A program made the position numbers and the translations under genes. The notes beneath the pieces are model-generated. The model was given only the letters and a program-made list of their open reading frames with translations, was not told the DNA's origin and made no database searches. This document shows, one piece after another, positions 1-6,247 of a stretch of DNA of 6,843 bases. The number at the start of each line of letters is the position of its first letter. Within the stretch, counting starts at the first letter, position 1. Source of the DNA: an uncultured Gammaproteobacteria bacterium (GTDB taxonomy: Bacteria > Pseudomonadota > Gammaproteobacteria > Steroidobacterales > JABDMI01); contig CALHVH010000219.1 of the NCBI GenBank assembly GCA_938039225.1, forward strand, positions 1-6,843, given 5' to 3'.

Positions 1-1377
1 ATTAATACCTGTTAAGACATCTAAACGCGCCTCATTCTCGGCTTTTTCTTTTGCAATTTTGAGCAATTGAGTTTGCTCATTTACTTTAAGTGATAATTTA
101 TCAGCTGATTCTTCTAAAGTTTTTCTATAACGATCTTCTAATGCTTGTTTTTCTTTTCTTAAGCGATTGACCGATAAGACCATGATTGTAGTTAATAGCG
201 AAATTTCCAGGAATCCACCAATATAAATTAAACGTTGTGCTAAGAGTGAGTCATCTATATAGCCTCGTAAGCGCATTGAGGCAAATGCCATACCAATAAT
301 GAAAATCACCCAACTTAAGGTAAAGAGCAGTGAATGAGGCACCCCTTTTTTGTGTGAACTTAATCCAATAGGTATTAAGAAAAGATAAGTTAGAGCGGTA
401 TAGTCCACAATAACGCGTGCCATTGAATGGTAACCCAATAAGTTAATTATCAAGCCGATGATATTAATTGCAATAATAGATTGTAAAAATACGTCGGCAG
501 TGGGTAAATGATGTTTAGTATTTAAAAATTCCCGTGCAAAAACAAACGACGCTACTTGGCAGATACCTATTTGAAAGACAACCATCCATATTTCATAATG
601 CTGCTGAGCAATAAAATAACTCCATAAGCCACTGAGAGCAGCAAAAAGGGAGGCCGCACTAAAAACAAAAAAAGCGTAAAACAAAAATACTCTGTTTTTT
701 AAAACGAAAAACAGAATTAGTGTTGTGATGCCCATAAATATCTCTGATAATAAAAGCAGAAACATAAAGGATAATTCTTTATCAGTACTGTGATAAAAGT
801 TGTTTGCTTCCCATATGCGCATCGAGGTAAAGGTATGTGTTAGGAACTCAGTGCCGGGGGTAAGTCGTGTGAACACTTCAACTTCACTATTTGCACCGAT
901 ACTAAGCGGGAAAGCCGGTCTAAAATGAGTCGCAGGTCTGGAGCTAATTGGTTTGTTATAGGTAAAGTTTTGTTCTTTATAAGATACCTCACCAGTATTT
1001 TGATTGGAGTTGATAGGAGTGTACATATCTAACTTAACTGCAGCAGGATCAACATACTCTAAAATTAGTTCTATATCTTTATTACTAGAGTTTTTTAATT
1101 TAAATTTCATCCAAGAATTGTTTTTTGTAAAGCCACGATTAGTCACACCTGGTTCGGGCATTTTCCATTGATTGGATTTAACGGCTTGATCAATTACCAA
1201 TTGCATGCTTGGATCTTGAAAGTACTGATATCTGTCGGTAGTAGTCTCGTACTGTTTTAAGTTTGAGACTTCAATGGGCTCTAATGCAAATCCATTAAGA
1301 CTGAGCATGCAAAGAATTACCAAGAATATTGCTTGATATTTTTTCAGATTGTATTTGGATTCTTTGTTGATACTCAT
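1..1377 (-). CDS. 7TMR-DISM sensor with start of GGDEF domain (putative diguanylate cyclase), C-terminus cut by window edge
   Basis: The frame is open from an ATG at 1377 down to base 1, giving 459 codons. Residues 1-31 look like a signal peptide: basic start, hydrophobic stretch 16-30, likely cleavage after G-F-A31. Residues about 40-190 match the 7TMR-DISMED2 periplasmic sensor pattern (W89-M-K-F-K-L, a long beta-rich stretch, R153-P-A-F-P-L). Seven hydrophobic segments follow, near 202-226, 229-252, 261-281, 296-315, 321-339, 348-366 and 382-403. A charged, probably coiled-coil linker (404-449) ends in ARLDVLTGIN (450-459), the canonical opening of a GGDEF domain (D-x-L-T-G-x-x-N). With the N-terminus outside, seven helices put the output domain in the cytoplasm, as expected. 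Members of this family usually make c-di-GMP, but the GG[D/E]EF active site, and any EAL domain, lie outside the window. The gene starts 26 bases after the lipoxygenase stop on the same strand, so co-transcription is likely. No Shine-Dalgarno sequence is visible; the start rests on the signal peptide. The ligand is unknown. Confidence 0.88.
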   Translation of the reverse strand, partial: MSINKESKYNLKKYQAIFLVILCMLSLNGFALEPIEVSNLKQYETTTDRYQYFQDPSMQLVIDQAVKSNQWKMPEPGVTNRGFTKNNSWMKFKLKNSSNKDIELILEYVDPAAVKLDMYTPINSNQNTGEVSYKEQNFTYNKPISSRPATHFRPAFPLSIGANSEVEVFTRLTPGTEFLTHTFTSMRIWEANNFYHSTDKELSFMFLLLLSEIFMGITTLILFFVLKNRVFLFYAFFVFSAASLFAALSGLWSYFIAQQHYEIWMVVFQIGICQVASFVFAREFLNTKHHLPTADVFLQSIIAINIIGLIINLLGYHSMARVIVDYTALTYLFLIPIGLSSHKKGVPHSLLFTLSWVIFIIGMAFASMRLRGYIDDSLLAQRLIYIGGFLEISLLTTIMVLSVNRLRKEKQALEDRYRKTLEESADKLSLKVNEQTQLLKIAKEKAENEARLDVLTGIN

Positions 1378-1403
1378 TTTATTTTTATTATTATAATTAG
1401 TCT

Positions 1404-3587
1404 TTATATGCTGATGCTATTCGGTATTATCGATGGCAATTGCAATGAATAAGCCATTGGCCTTTCGGTGTTTCTTGCATGTATATCAACTTCAATTTGT
1501 TTAAGTTTTAGTTGAAAGTTTGCAAGGATGGTTTCTATTCTTGGGTCTTTAAAATATGGATGCCTTTTGTTGCTACTGTAATAGCCCAGTGTATCAAACT
1601 GAACCCCACTTAATAGATAACCAAATGAAAGTTGGTAAAGAGCCACATCCAAAGGAGGTAGCCATTGTAAGTAATCATCTTTACTCAATTCATCAGAACG
1701 ACTAGGTGGTTTTTTATAAAGTGTACCAGATACGCTTGGTAGATAAGACATTAAAGGGTATTGAGCAAAATTGACACCAGCGTGCTGTGCACTTGCAGTA
1801 TAGATTATTAGAGAAGTAATTTTAACTAAGTAATCAAAATCATCAATTTTATTGGGTTGTTCAGGGTTGCCAGTTTCTTTTAGTCCTGACATTCCTTTCA
1901 TAGCAGCATATTTGCTGTTTACTAATTCATTCACCCAGTTTTGTAATTCAGTATCATTTTGTATCTTAAGGCTGCGTTCTTCGTCATTAACTCCACTGTA
2001 ATAAAGTTTAAGATAATCAGCAACAAAACCTTGGATGGCATTCCAAATATCGAGCGTATCTTCTCTAAAAGGAAAAGAGGGCAGATCGTCAGCTCCAAGA
2101 CCGCGTTCTGGAAACAAACGGTCAGGAAATTGTTCATCAAAACGCCATTCCTTATAAGCTTTTACAATCAAGTCAGCACTACCATCATGACCTGTAGATA
2201 GAACTGAGGCTACAACTCCACCGGGTACAATTAAGCTATGTAAGGCGCTATCATTAATCTGAATAGTAAATCGGAAATGCGGTTTTAAGAGTACAAACAG
2301 AGGATGGTTCTCTGACAATGTACGATGAGTTGCAACAATTATTGGCTCAACCGTTAAATGGCAAGCGCCTAAATGAGCAACGGACTCATGTTGAATTGCA
2401 CAGGCATTTTGTACAATAAATTTTGCAACCTGCCATTTGGTTCCTTGGCTATCCTGTGCATTTGTACAATCATTGGGAGTGAAAATAGGTGTGGTTTCTA
2501 TATCGTGTTTTTGACCCAATTGAATAGCAATAGCTTGCAATGCACCGCCTTCTGGATAACCCTGTGGTGGCTTTGTGTTCCAATAAAATAAAGCAATGGG
2601 TGCTACCGGATATCTTTCTAAGTCATGCAGCTCACTGCCTTCCACTCCTTCGAATTGAGAATAGTCAACAGCATAGAGTAGTCCTTTGTTAGCTGCATCA
2701 TGCAAGGTTTCTGAATTATTATTGATAATGTTTTGAAAGCATGAATCACTTAAAGGCATTTTTTCTAATAACTGAGCTAGTTCAATGGCCTTTGGTCGCA
2801 TTGACTCAGCTACTCGAACGGCCTTTAAATTTGTAGTGTTAAATCCGGCGATTTGCATATATGCAAAGTACCAATCTGAAAAACAAATCTCATGTTGCTC
2901 TCCTGAGTTCATCCAAGGTTTTTCTTCAACATGTAGGTTTAATGGCTGTGGCAACTTTTTATATAAATCAATATAGTCTTGCAGGCTTTGAGCTTTTAAG
3001 TAATTTCGTCCATTTTCGGTGCTGAGTGTTTCGTAAATTCCATCTTTAAGAAATGCGGTAGCGCCTTCGGTTTTAAATTCCTGCATAACAGTTTTTAAAC
3101 CTTGAACCAATTTGAATAAGTCTTTAGGCAATCTTTCCAGACCATTAACCGCTTTTTGTAAATCACTAGGCACTTTGGAGAGAGCATCTAGTAAGTCTTT
3201 AATGTCAGCAATTTCTTTTATAAATTTAAAAGGATTATGGCTATCCATATCTTCTTTTAGTTTTTCATAGGCCGCTTCAACGGCTTTAATTGACTCCATA
3301 GCAGAACTTGGTAAGTCAGAAGCTATTTCTTTTTCTAAGAGTCCGATTAACACGTATTCAAAATTTTCTAAAAGCGGTAAAAAAACTTCTAAGACTTTCA
3401 TTTCGTAGTCTAGGGTAAATTTTTCACCTTTAGGGACATCCGCTGAAATAGGTATAGGTTCTAAGTAACTGAACATGTAGTTGTATGCACTTTTAGCAAT
3501 TGATAGTTGAAAAGCACGGTCTTTTTTGGCTTTGTTATCCACATCTTGTGGCAAACATGGAATATTGGAGACTTTGCTGGTTTTCAT
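1404..3587 (-). CDS. Lipoxygenase (PLAT-less bacterial type, iron-dependent dioxygenase)
   Basis: Lipoxygenases insert O2 into polyunsaturated fatty acids with a cis,cis-1,4-pentadiene to form hydroperoxides. The protein has 727 residues. The helix with His400, His405 and His410 (H-x4-H-x4-H) aligns with soybean LOX-1 His494/499/504, so His405 and His410 should bind iron. His602 and Asn606 in A-Q-H-A-G-V-N-F fit His690/Asn694, and the chain ends in Ile727, matching the C-terminal carboxylate ligand. Other family signatures are W385-Q-V-A-K, the E-P-I-I-V-A-T-H-R run at 414-422, N428-H-P-L-F and D512-I-W. The stereochemistry (Coffa) position, 38 residues after His410, is Ala448, which usually predicts an S product. 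There is no N-terminal PLAT barrel and no signal peptide, unlike secreted Pseudomonas LoxA, so the enzyme is probably cytoplasmic. Residues about 95-190 form a charged helical insertion. The start is supported by AGGAAG seven bases upstream. It precedes the 7TMR-DISM gene in a likely operon and is divergent from rnr. Substrate and product position cannot be told. Confidence 0.95.
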   Translation of the reverse strand: MKTSKVSNIPCLPQDVDNKAKKDRAFQLSIAKSAYNYMFSYLEPIPISADVPKGEKFTLDYEMKVLEVFLPLLENFEYVLIGLLEKEIASDLPSSAMESIKAVEAAYEKLKEDMDSHNPFKFIKEIADIKDLLDALSKVPSDLQKAVNGLERLPKDLFKLVQGLKTVMQEFKTEGATAFLKDGIYETLSTENGRNYLKAQSLQDYIDLYKKLPQPLNLHVEEKPWMNSGEQHEICFSDWYFAYMQIAGFNTTNLKAVRVAESMRPKAIELAQLLEKMPLSDSCFQNIINNNSETLHDAANKGLLYAVDYSQFEGVEGSELHDLERYPVAPIALFYWNTKPPQGYPEGGALQAIAIQLGQKHDIETTPIFTPNDCTNAQDSQGTKWQVAKFIVQNACAIQHESVAHLGACHLTVEPIIVATHRTLSENHPLFVLLKPHFRFTIQINDSALHSLIVPGGVVASVLSTGHDGSADLIVKAYKEWRFDEQFPDRLFPERGLGADDLPSFPFREDTLDIWNAIQGFVADYLKLYYSGVNDEERSLKIQNDTELQNWVNELVNSKYAAMKGMSGLKETGNPEQPNKIDDFDYLVKITSLIIYTASAQHAGVNFAQYPLMSYLPSVSGTLYKKPPSRSDELSKDDYLQWLPPLDVALYQLSFGYLLSGVQFDTLGYYSSNKRHPYFKDPRIETILANFQLKLKQIEVDIHARNTERPMAYSLQLPSIIPNSISI
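3096..3179 (-). repeat. Tandem 14-residue repeat inside the lipoxygenase helical insertion
   Basis: Residues 137-150 (SKVPSDLQKAVNGL) and 151-164 (ERLPKDLFKLVQGL) are head-to-tail copies with the pattern x-[KR]-[VL]-P-x-D-L-x-K-x-V-x-G-L. A looser third copy may precede them at 123-136, where D128, I129, L132, L133 and L136 fall in register. Each unit starts with proline and then looks like a short amphipathic helix. The repeat sits in the part of the protein that precedes the catalytic core. It is seen directly in the protein; its role is unknown. Confidence 0.65.
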
Positions 3588-3594
3588 GACATTT

Positions 3595-3600
3595 CTTCCT
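3595..3600 (-). promoter_or_regulatory. Ribosome binding site of the lipoxygenase gene
   Basis: On the minus strand AGGAAG lies seven bases before the ATG at 3587. It is the strongest Shine-Dalgarno match on the left half of the window and fixes the lipoxygenase start. An out-of-frame ATG at 3592 lies only two bases from this site and opens a two-codon frame (ATG-TCA-TGA) that ends within the lipoxygenase start, so it is unlikely to be used. Confidence 0.75.
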
Positions 3601-3686
3601 ATGAATTTGCTGGTGCGTAAAATAGTTTACAAAATTACACAATAGATTAGCAGTTTAAGTGGGCTTTGACTATGATTTTTTCAAGA

Positions 3687-3715
3687 AAAATACACAAAAA
3701 ACCGATTAGAAACAA
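3687..3715 (-). promoter_or_regulatory. Candidate sigma-70 promoter for the lipoxygenase/7TMR-DISM operon
   Basis: Reading the minus strand, TTGTTT (3715-3710) is followed after exactly 17 bases by TATTTT (3692-3687). Transcription would begin near 3680, leaving a leader of about 90 bases before the lipoxygenase start. The hexamers each depart from consensus by one or two bases and the region is AT-rich, so chance matches are easy; this is a best candidate only. No second promoter is evident before the 7TMR-DISM gene apart from the AT-rich 26-base gap. Confidence 0.35.
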
Positions 3716-3720
3716 TGTTT
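3710..3720. repeat. Short perfect dyad in the divergent promoter region
   Basis: AAACA-A-TGTTT is an 11-base perfect palindrome with one central base. It covers the candidate lipoxygenase -35 box and lies about 30 bases upstream of the rnr -10 box, so it is placed where a regulator could act on both promoters. Short AT-rich dyads are common by chance, so operator function is only a possibility. Confidence 0.25.
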
Positions 3721-3750
3721 TAGTAGGCAGAGGAGCAAAATCTATATAAT
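3719..3750 (+). promoter_or_regulatory. Likely sigma-70 promoter of rnr-rlmB
   Basis: A perfect consensus -10 box TATAAT lies at 3745-3750. The -35 element is poor: the best nearby hexamer is TTTAGT at 3719-3724, with a long 20-base spacer, and there is no extended -10 TG. Transcription would start near 3757, giving a short leader of about 29 bases before the rnr start. The perfect -10 and correct position make a promoter likely; its strength and any activator dependence cannot be judged. Confidence 0.55.
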
Positions 3751-3785
3751 GAGCTCTTTAAATTCAAGAATTCCTGAGATTAACG

Positions 3786-6218
3786 ATGAAATCGTACAAA
3801 AATTGGCAGAAGCTAGATCCAAATTACGCAAGAGAAAAACAGAAATATGAGCGACCTTTGCCTAGCCGTGAGTTTCTTGAAAGTGTTTTTAAAAAAGAGG
3901 ATATCCCTCTCACAGCAAAAGAGATAGTTGAGGCCTTTGGCTTAGCAAGAAATGCCAAAATAGCTATCGCTAAACGCTTAAATGCCATGGAACGTGATGG
4001 AATTCTTTTGAGGAATCGCCGTGAAGGTTATTGCTTAGTTAACAAAATCTCAGTCATCATCGGAACAGTCATTGGACATAAAGATGGTTTTGGTTTTGTG
4101 AAGTCGGATGCAGGTGGAGACGATATCTTTCTTTCTCACCGTCAAATGAAGTCTGCCTTACATGGTGACCGAGTTGCAGTAAGAGTTAAAGGTCGTGATA
4201 GACGAGGACGCCCAGAAGGGCATCTGGTTGAAGTTCTAGAGCGAAAAACTAATGAAATAGTAGGTCGTTATGTGCATGAAAAAGGCTTACGCTTAGTCAT
4301 CCCAAATAACACTCGCATTGCGCATTCGATTTTTATTGCCGACCAGCATCAAAACAAAGCGCAACCCGGTGATATTGTTTTAGTCGAAATTACTGAATTT
4401 CCAAGTAAAGTAAACCCACCTATTGGTAAAGTTAAAGAAATTTTAGGTAAAGCTGAAGATCCGGGCTTAGAACGTTTAATAGCAATTCTTTCGCATGGCT
4501 TACCTTATATGTGGTCGGATGAAATTAAAGCTGAGACTCATGCTTGGGGTGATGAGGTTAGAGCACAAGACAAACAAGGTCGTGTCGATTTACGTGACTT
4601 GCCTCTGGTTACCATTGATGGGGCAGACGCCAAAGATTTTGACGATGCAGTGTATGTTGAAAAATCTAAAACGGGCTGGCGTTTGGTGGTTGCAATTGCT
4701 GACGTATCGCATTACGTAAAACAGCATAGTGAGTTAGATAAAGAAGCTCATGCAAGAGGTACCTCGGTCTATTTTGCCAATAAAGTAGTTCCGATGTTGC
4801 CTGAGGCCTTGTCTAATGGTTTATGTTCCCTTATGCCACAAGTCGATAGGCTTTGTATGGTGTGTGATATTGAGTTGGATAAGAATGCCAAAGTTCTTAA
4901 GTCAACATTTTATCAAGGTTTAATGCATTCGCATGCACGCTTAACCTATTCCCAAGTTGCATCAATGTTAATTGATAATGATGCTGCTTTACGCAAAAAA
5001 CATAAGACCTTGCTTCCACACTTAGAAAATGCTTTAGCACTTTATCGGGTGTTTGATAAAGCACGTAAAAAACGTGGTGCAATGGACTTTGATTTACCGC
5101 AAGTCAAAATGGATTTTGATGATAAAGATAAGGTCACCGATATTCATTTGTATGAGCGTAATCCTGTACATAAAATGATTGAGGAGTTCATGATTGCAGC
5201 CAATGTTGAGGCAGCTAAGTTCCTTGGTGGCAAAGGTGTAGACACACTATATAGAACACATCCGGCACCGGATATGGATCGAATGGAAGAGTTAGGTAAG
5301 TTTTTGAACCTACACGGTTTGAGTTTAGGGCGCTATAAAAAACTTACCTCAAAACATTTTGCTAGAGTTATCGCAGACGCCAAAGAATCCGATTATTCAG
5401 AAATGATTGAAACCGTAATCTTACGCTCAATGTCTAGAGCAGTTTATTCGCCGGATAATATAGGTCACTTTGGTTTGGCCCATGACAATTATGCTCACTT
5501 TACTTCTCCGATTCGACGCTACCCAGATCTATTGGTTCACCGAGGAATACGACACTTAGTTGAAGGTGGTAAAGCCAAAGACTTTGCTTACAATGAAAAG
5601 GCCATGGAGGCTTTAGGTGTGCATTGTTCTATGACTGAGCGACGGGCTGATGATGCTACACGTGAAGCAACTGATTGGCTTAAATGTGAGTTCATGTCTG
5701 AGCGTGTTGGTGAAGAGTTTGATGCCATCATTACCAGTGTGCAAGACTTTGGTTTGTTTGTGGAAATACCGCAGTACAAAATTGAAGGGCTAATTCATGT
5801 AACGGCATTAGATAATGACTATTACCGTTATGATAGAGATAGACAGTGCTTGCGCGGAGAGCACTCGGGTAAGACTTATAAATTACGTGATGATATTAAA
5901 GTTAAATTGATTGAAGTGAATATGGTTGAACGTCAAATGGCGTTTGAAGTCGTTGGGGTTAAATCCTCAAGCTCAAGAAAAGCCAATTCACGCCAAGGTG
6001 CTAAATCAAAGTCGAAACGTGATACCAATAAGTTCAAGGCCGATTCTAAGAAGGGTAAAACTCGTTCTTCATCTAAAAAATCTTCTTCTAAAAAAACCAG
6101 TTCTAAGAAATCTACTGGCAAGAAAAAAGGTCCTAAAAATACCATTTCATTAAAACGCTCTGGTAAAAAGAAAAAAGCCACCCGCACTAAACGTTCGGGA
6201 CGTTCCACTAAGCGCTAA
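3786..6218 (+). CDS. rnr: Ribonuclease R (3'-5' exoribonuclease, RNB family)
   Basis: RNase R degrades structured RNA 3' to 5', including rRNA and mRNA fragments and transcripts released by trans-translation. The 810 residues compare with 813 in E. coli. Domains in order: N-terminal winged helix (about 24-85, after the conserved P-L-P-S-R-E-F), cold-shock domain 1 (91-150, G-T-V-I-G-H-K-D-G-F-G-F), cold-shock domain 2 (about 160-222), RNB catalytic domain (about 266-592), S1 domain (about 640-724) and a basic tail (726-810). The metal-binding cluster is Asp278, Asp284, Asp286 and Asp287 in the D-G-A-D-A-K-D-F-D-D-A motif, equivalent to E. coli Asp272, 278, 280 and 281. Tyr329 matches the aromatic clamp Tyr324, and H571-F-T-S-P-I-R-R-Y-P is intact, so the enzyme should be active. 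A weak GAGA lies seven bases before the ATG. The gene is followed after 29 bases by rlmB, with no terminator between. It differs from E. coli in having a divergent lipoxygenase operon upstream rather than nsrR. Confidence 0.98.
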   Translation: MKSYKNWQKLDPNYAREKQKYERPLPSREFLESVFKKEDIPLTAKEIVEAFGLARNAKIAIAKRLNAMERDGILLRNRREGYCLVNKISVIIGTVIGHKDGFGFVKSDAGGDDIFLSHRQMKSALHGDRVAVRVKGRDRRGRPEGHLVEVLERKTNEIVGRYVHEKGLRLVIPNNTRIAHSIFIADQHQNKAQPGDIVLVEITEFPSKVNPPIGKVKEILGKAEDPGLERLIAILSHGLPYMWSDEIKAETHAWGDEVRAQDKQGRVDLRDLPLVTIDGADAKDFDDAVYVEKSKTGWRLVVAIADVSHYVKQHSELDKEAHARGTSVYFANKVVPMLPEALSNGLCSLMPQVDRLCMVCDIELDKNAKVLKSTFYQGLMHSHARLTYSQVASMLIDNDAALRKKHKTLLPHLENALALYRVFDKARKKRGAMDFDLPQVKMDFDDKDKVTDIHLYERNPVHKMIEEFMIAANVEAAKFLGGKGVDTLYRTHPAPDMDRMEELGKFLNLHGLSLGRYKKLTSKHFARVIADAKESDYSEMIETVILRSMSRAVYSPDNIGHFGLAHDNYAHFTSPIRRYPDLLVHRGIRHLVEGGKAKDFAYNEKAMEALGVHCSMTERRADDATREATDWLKCEFMSERVGEEFDAIITSVQDFGLFVEIPQYKIEGLIHVTALDNDYYRYDRDRQCLRGEHSGKTYKLRDDIKVKLIEVNMVERQMAFEVVGVKSSSSRKANSRQGAKSKSKRDTNKFKADSKKGKTRSSSKKSSSKKTSSKKSTGKKKGPKNTISLKRSGKKKKATRTKRSGRSTKR
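6066..6125 (+). repeat. Four tandem 15-base units in the rnr 3' end (SSSKK-type repeat)
   Basis: Residues 761-780 of RNase R are four consecutive five-residue units: SSSKK, SSSKK, TSSKK and STGKK. At DNA level this is a 15-base period rich in TCT and AAA codons, with silent differences between units. It lies in the lysine-rich C-terminal tail, which in E. coli RNase R contributes to ribosome and trans-translation targeting and to binding structured RNA. Such a tract can change length by replication slippage in whole units without breaking the frame. Confidence 0.8.
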
Positions 6219-6234
6219 CATAAATTAATTAAAA

Positions 6235-6240
6235 AAAGGT
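6235..6240 (+). promoter_or_regulatory. Ribosome binding site of rlmB
   Basis: AAAGGT at the end of an A-rich run lies seven bases before the ATG at 6248 and supports that start over the in-frame ATG at 6350. The rest of the 29-base gap after rnr is A/T-rich with no hairpin, which fits translation from a shared rnr-rlmB message. Confidence 0.65.
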
Positions 6241-6247
6241 TTTCGAC

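Noticed and set aside
1959..2976. Several plus-strand open frames of 63-80 codons antisense to the lipoxygenase gene
   Set aside because: All lie within the lipoxygenase coding region, with no ribosome binding site or recognisable domain; they are expected by chance opposite a long gene.
1404..3587. Recent gene transfer of the lipoxygenase judged from base composition
   Set aside because: By eye it is AT-rich like its neighbours, with no mobile-element or repeat boundaries nearby. A proper codon-use and phylogeny calculation could not be run.
3584..3592. Two-codon upstream frame ATG-TCA-TGA overlapping the lipoxygenase start
   Set aside because: The ATG is only two bases from AGGAAG, too close for normal initiation, while the lipoxygenase ATG is ideally spaced.
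5926..6153. 75-codon plus-strand open frame in another frame of rnr
   Set aside because: It overlaps the S1 domain end and the lysine-rich tail of rnr, has no ribosome binding site, and its low-complexity product is a frame shadow.
5933..6208. 91-codon minus-strand open frame opposite the RNase R tail
   Set aside because: Its Leu/Phe/Glu-rich product is what the complement of Lys/Ser/Arg codons gives. It lies fully inside a strong gene and resembles no family I know.
6219..6247. Possible terminator between rnr and rlmB because of the A-rich run
   Set aside because: There is no GC-rich inverted repeat, and the run is A rather than T on the coding strand; it ends in the rlmB ribosome binding site.
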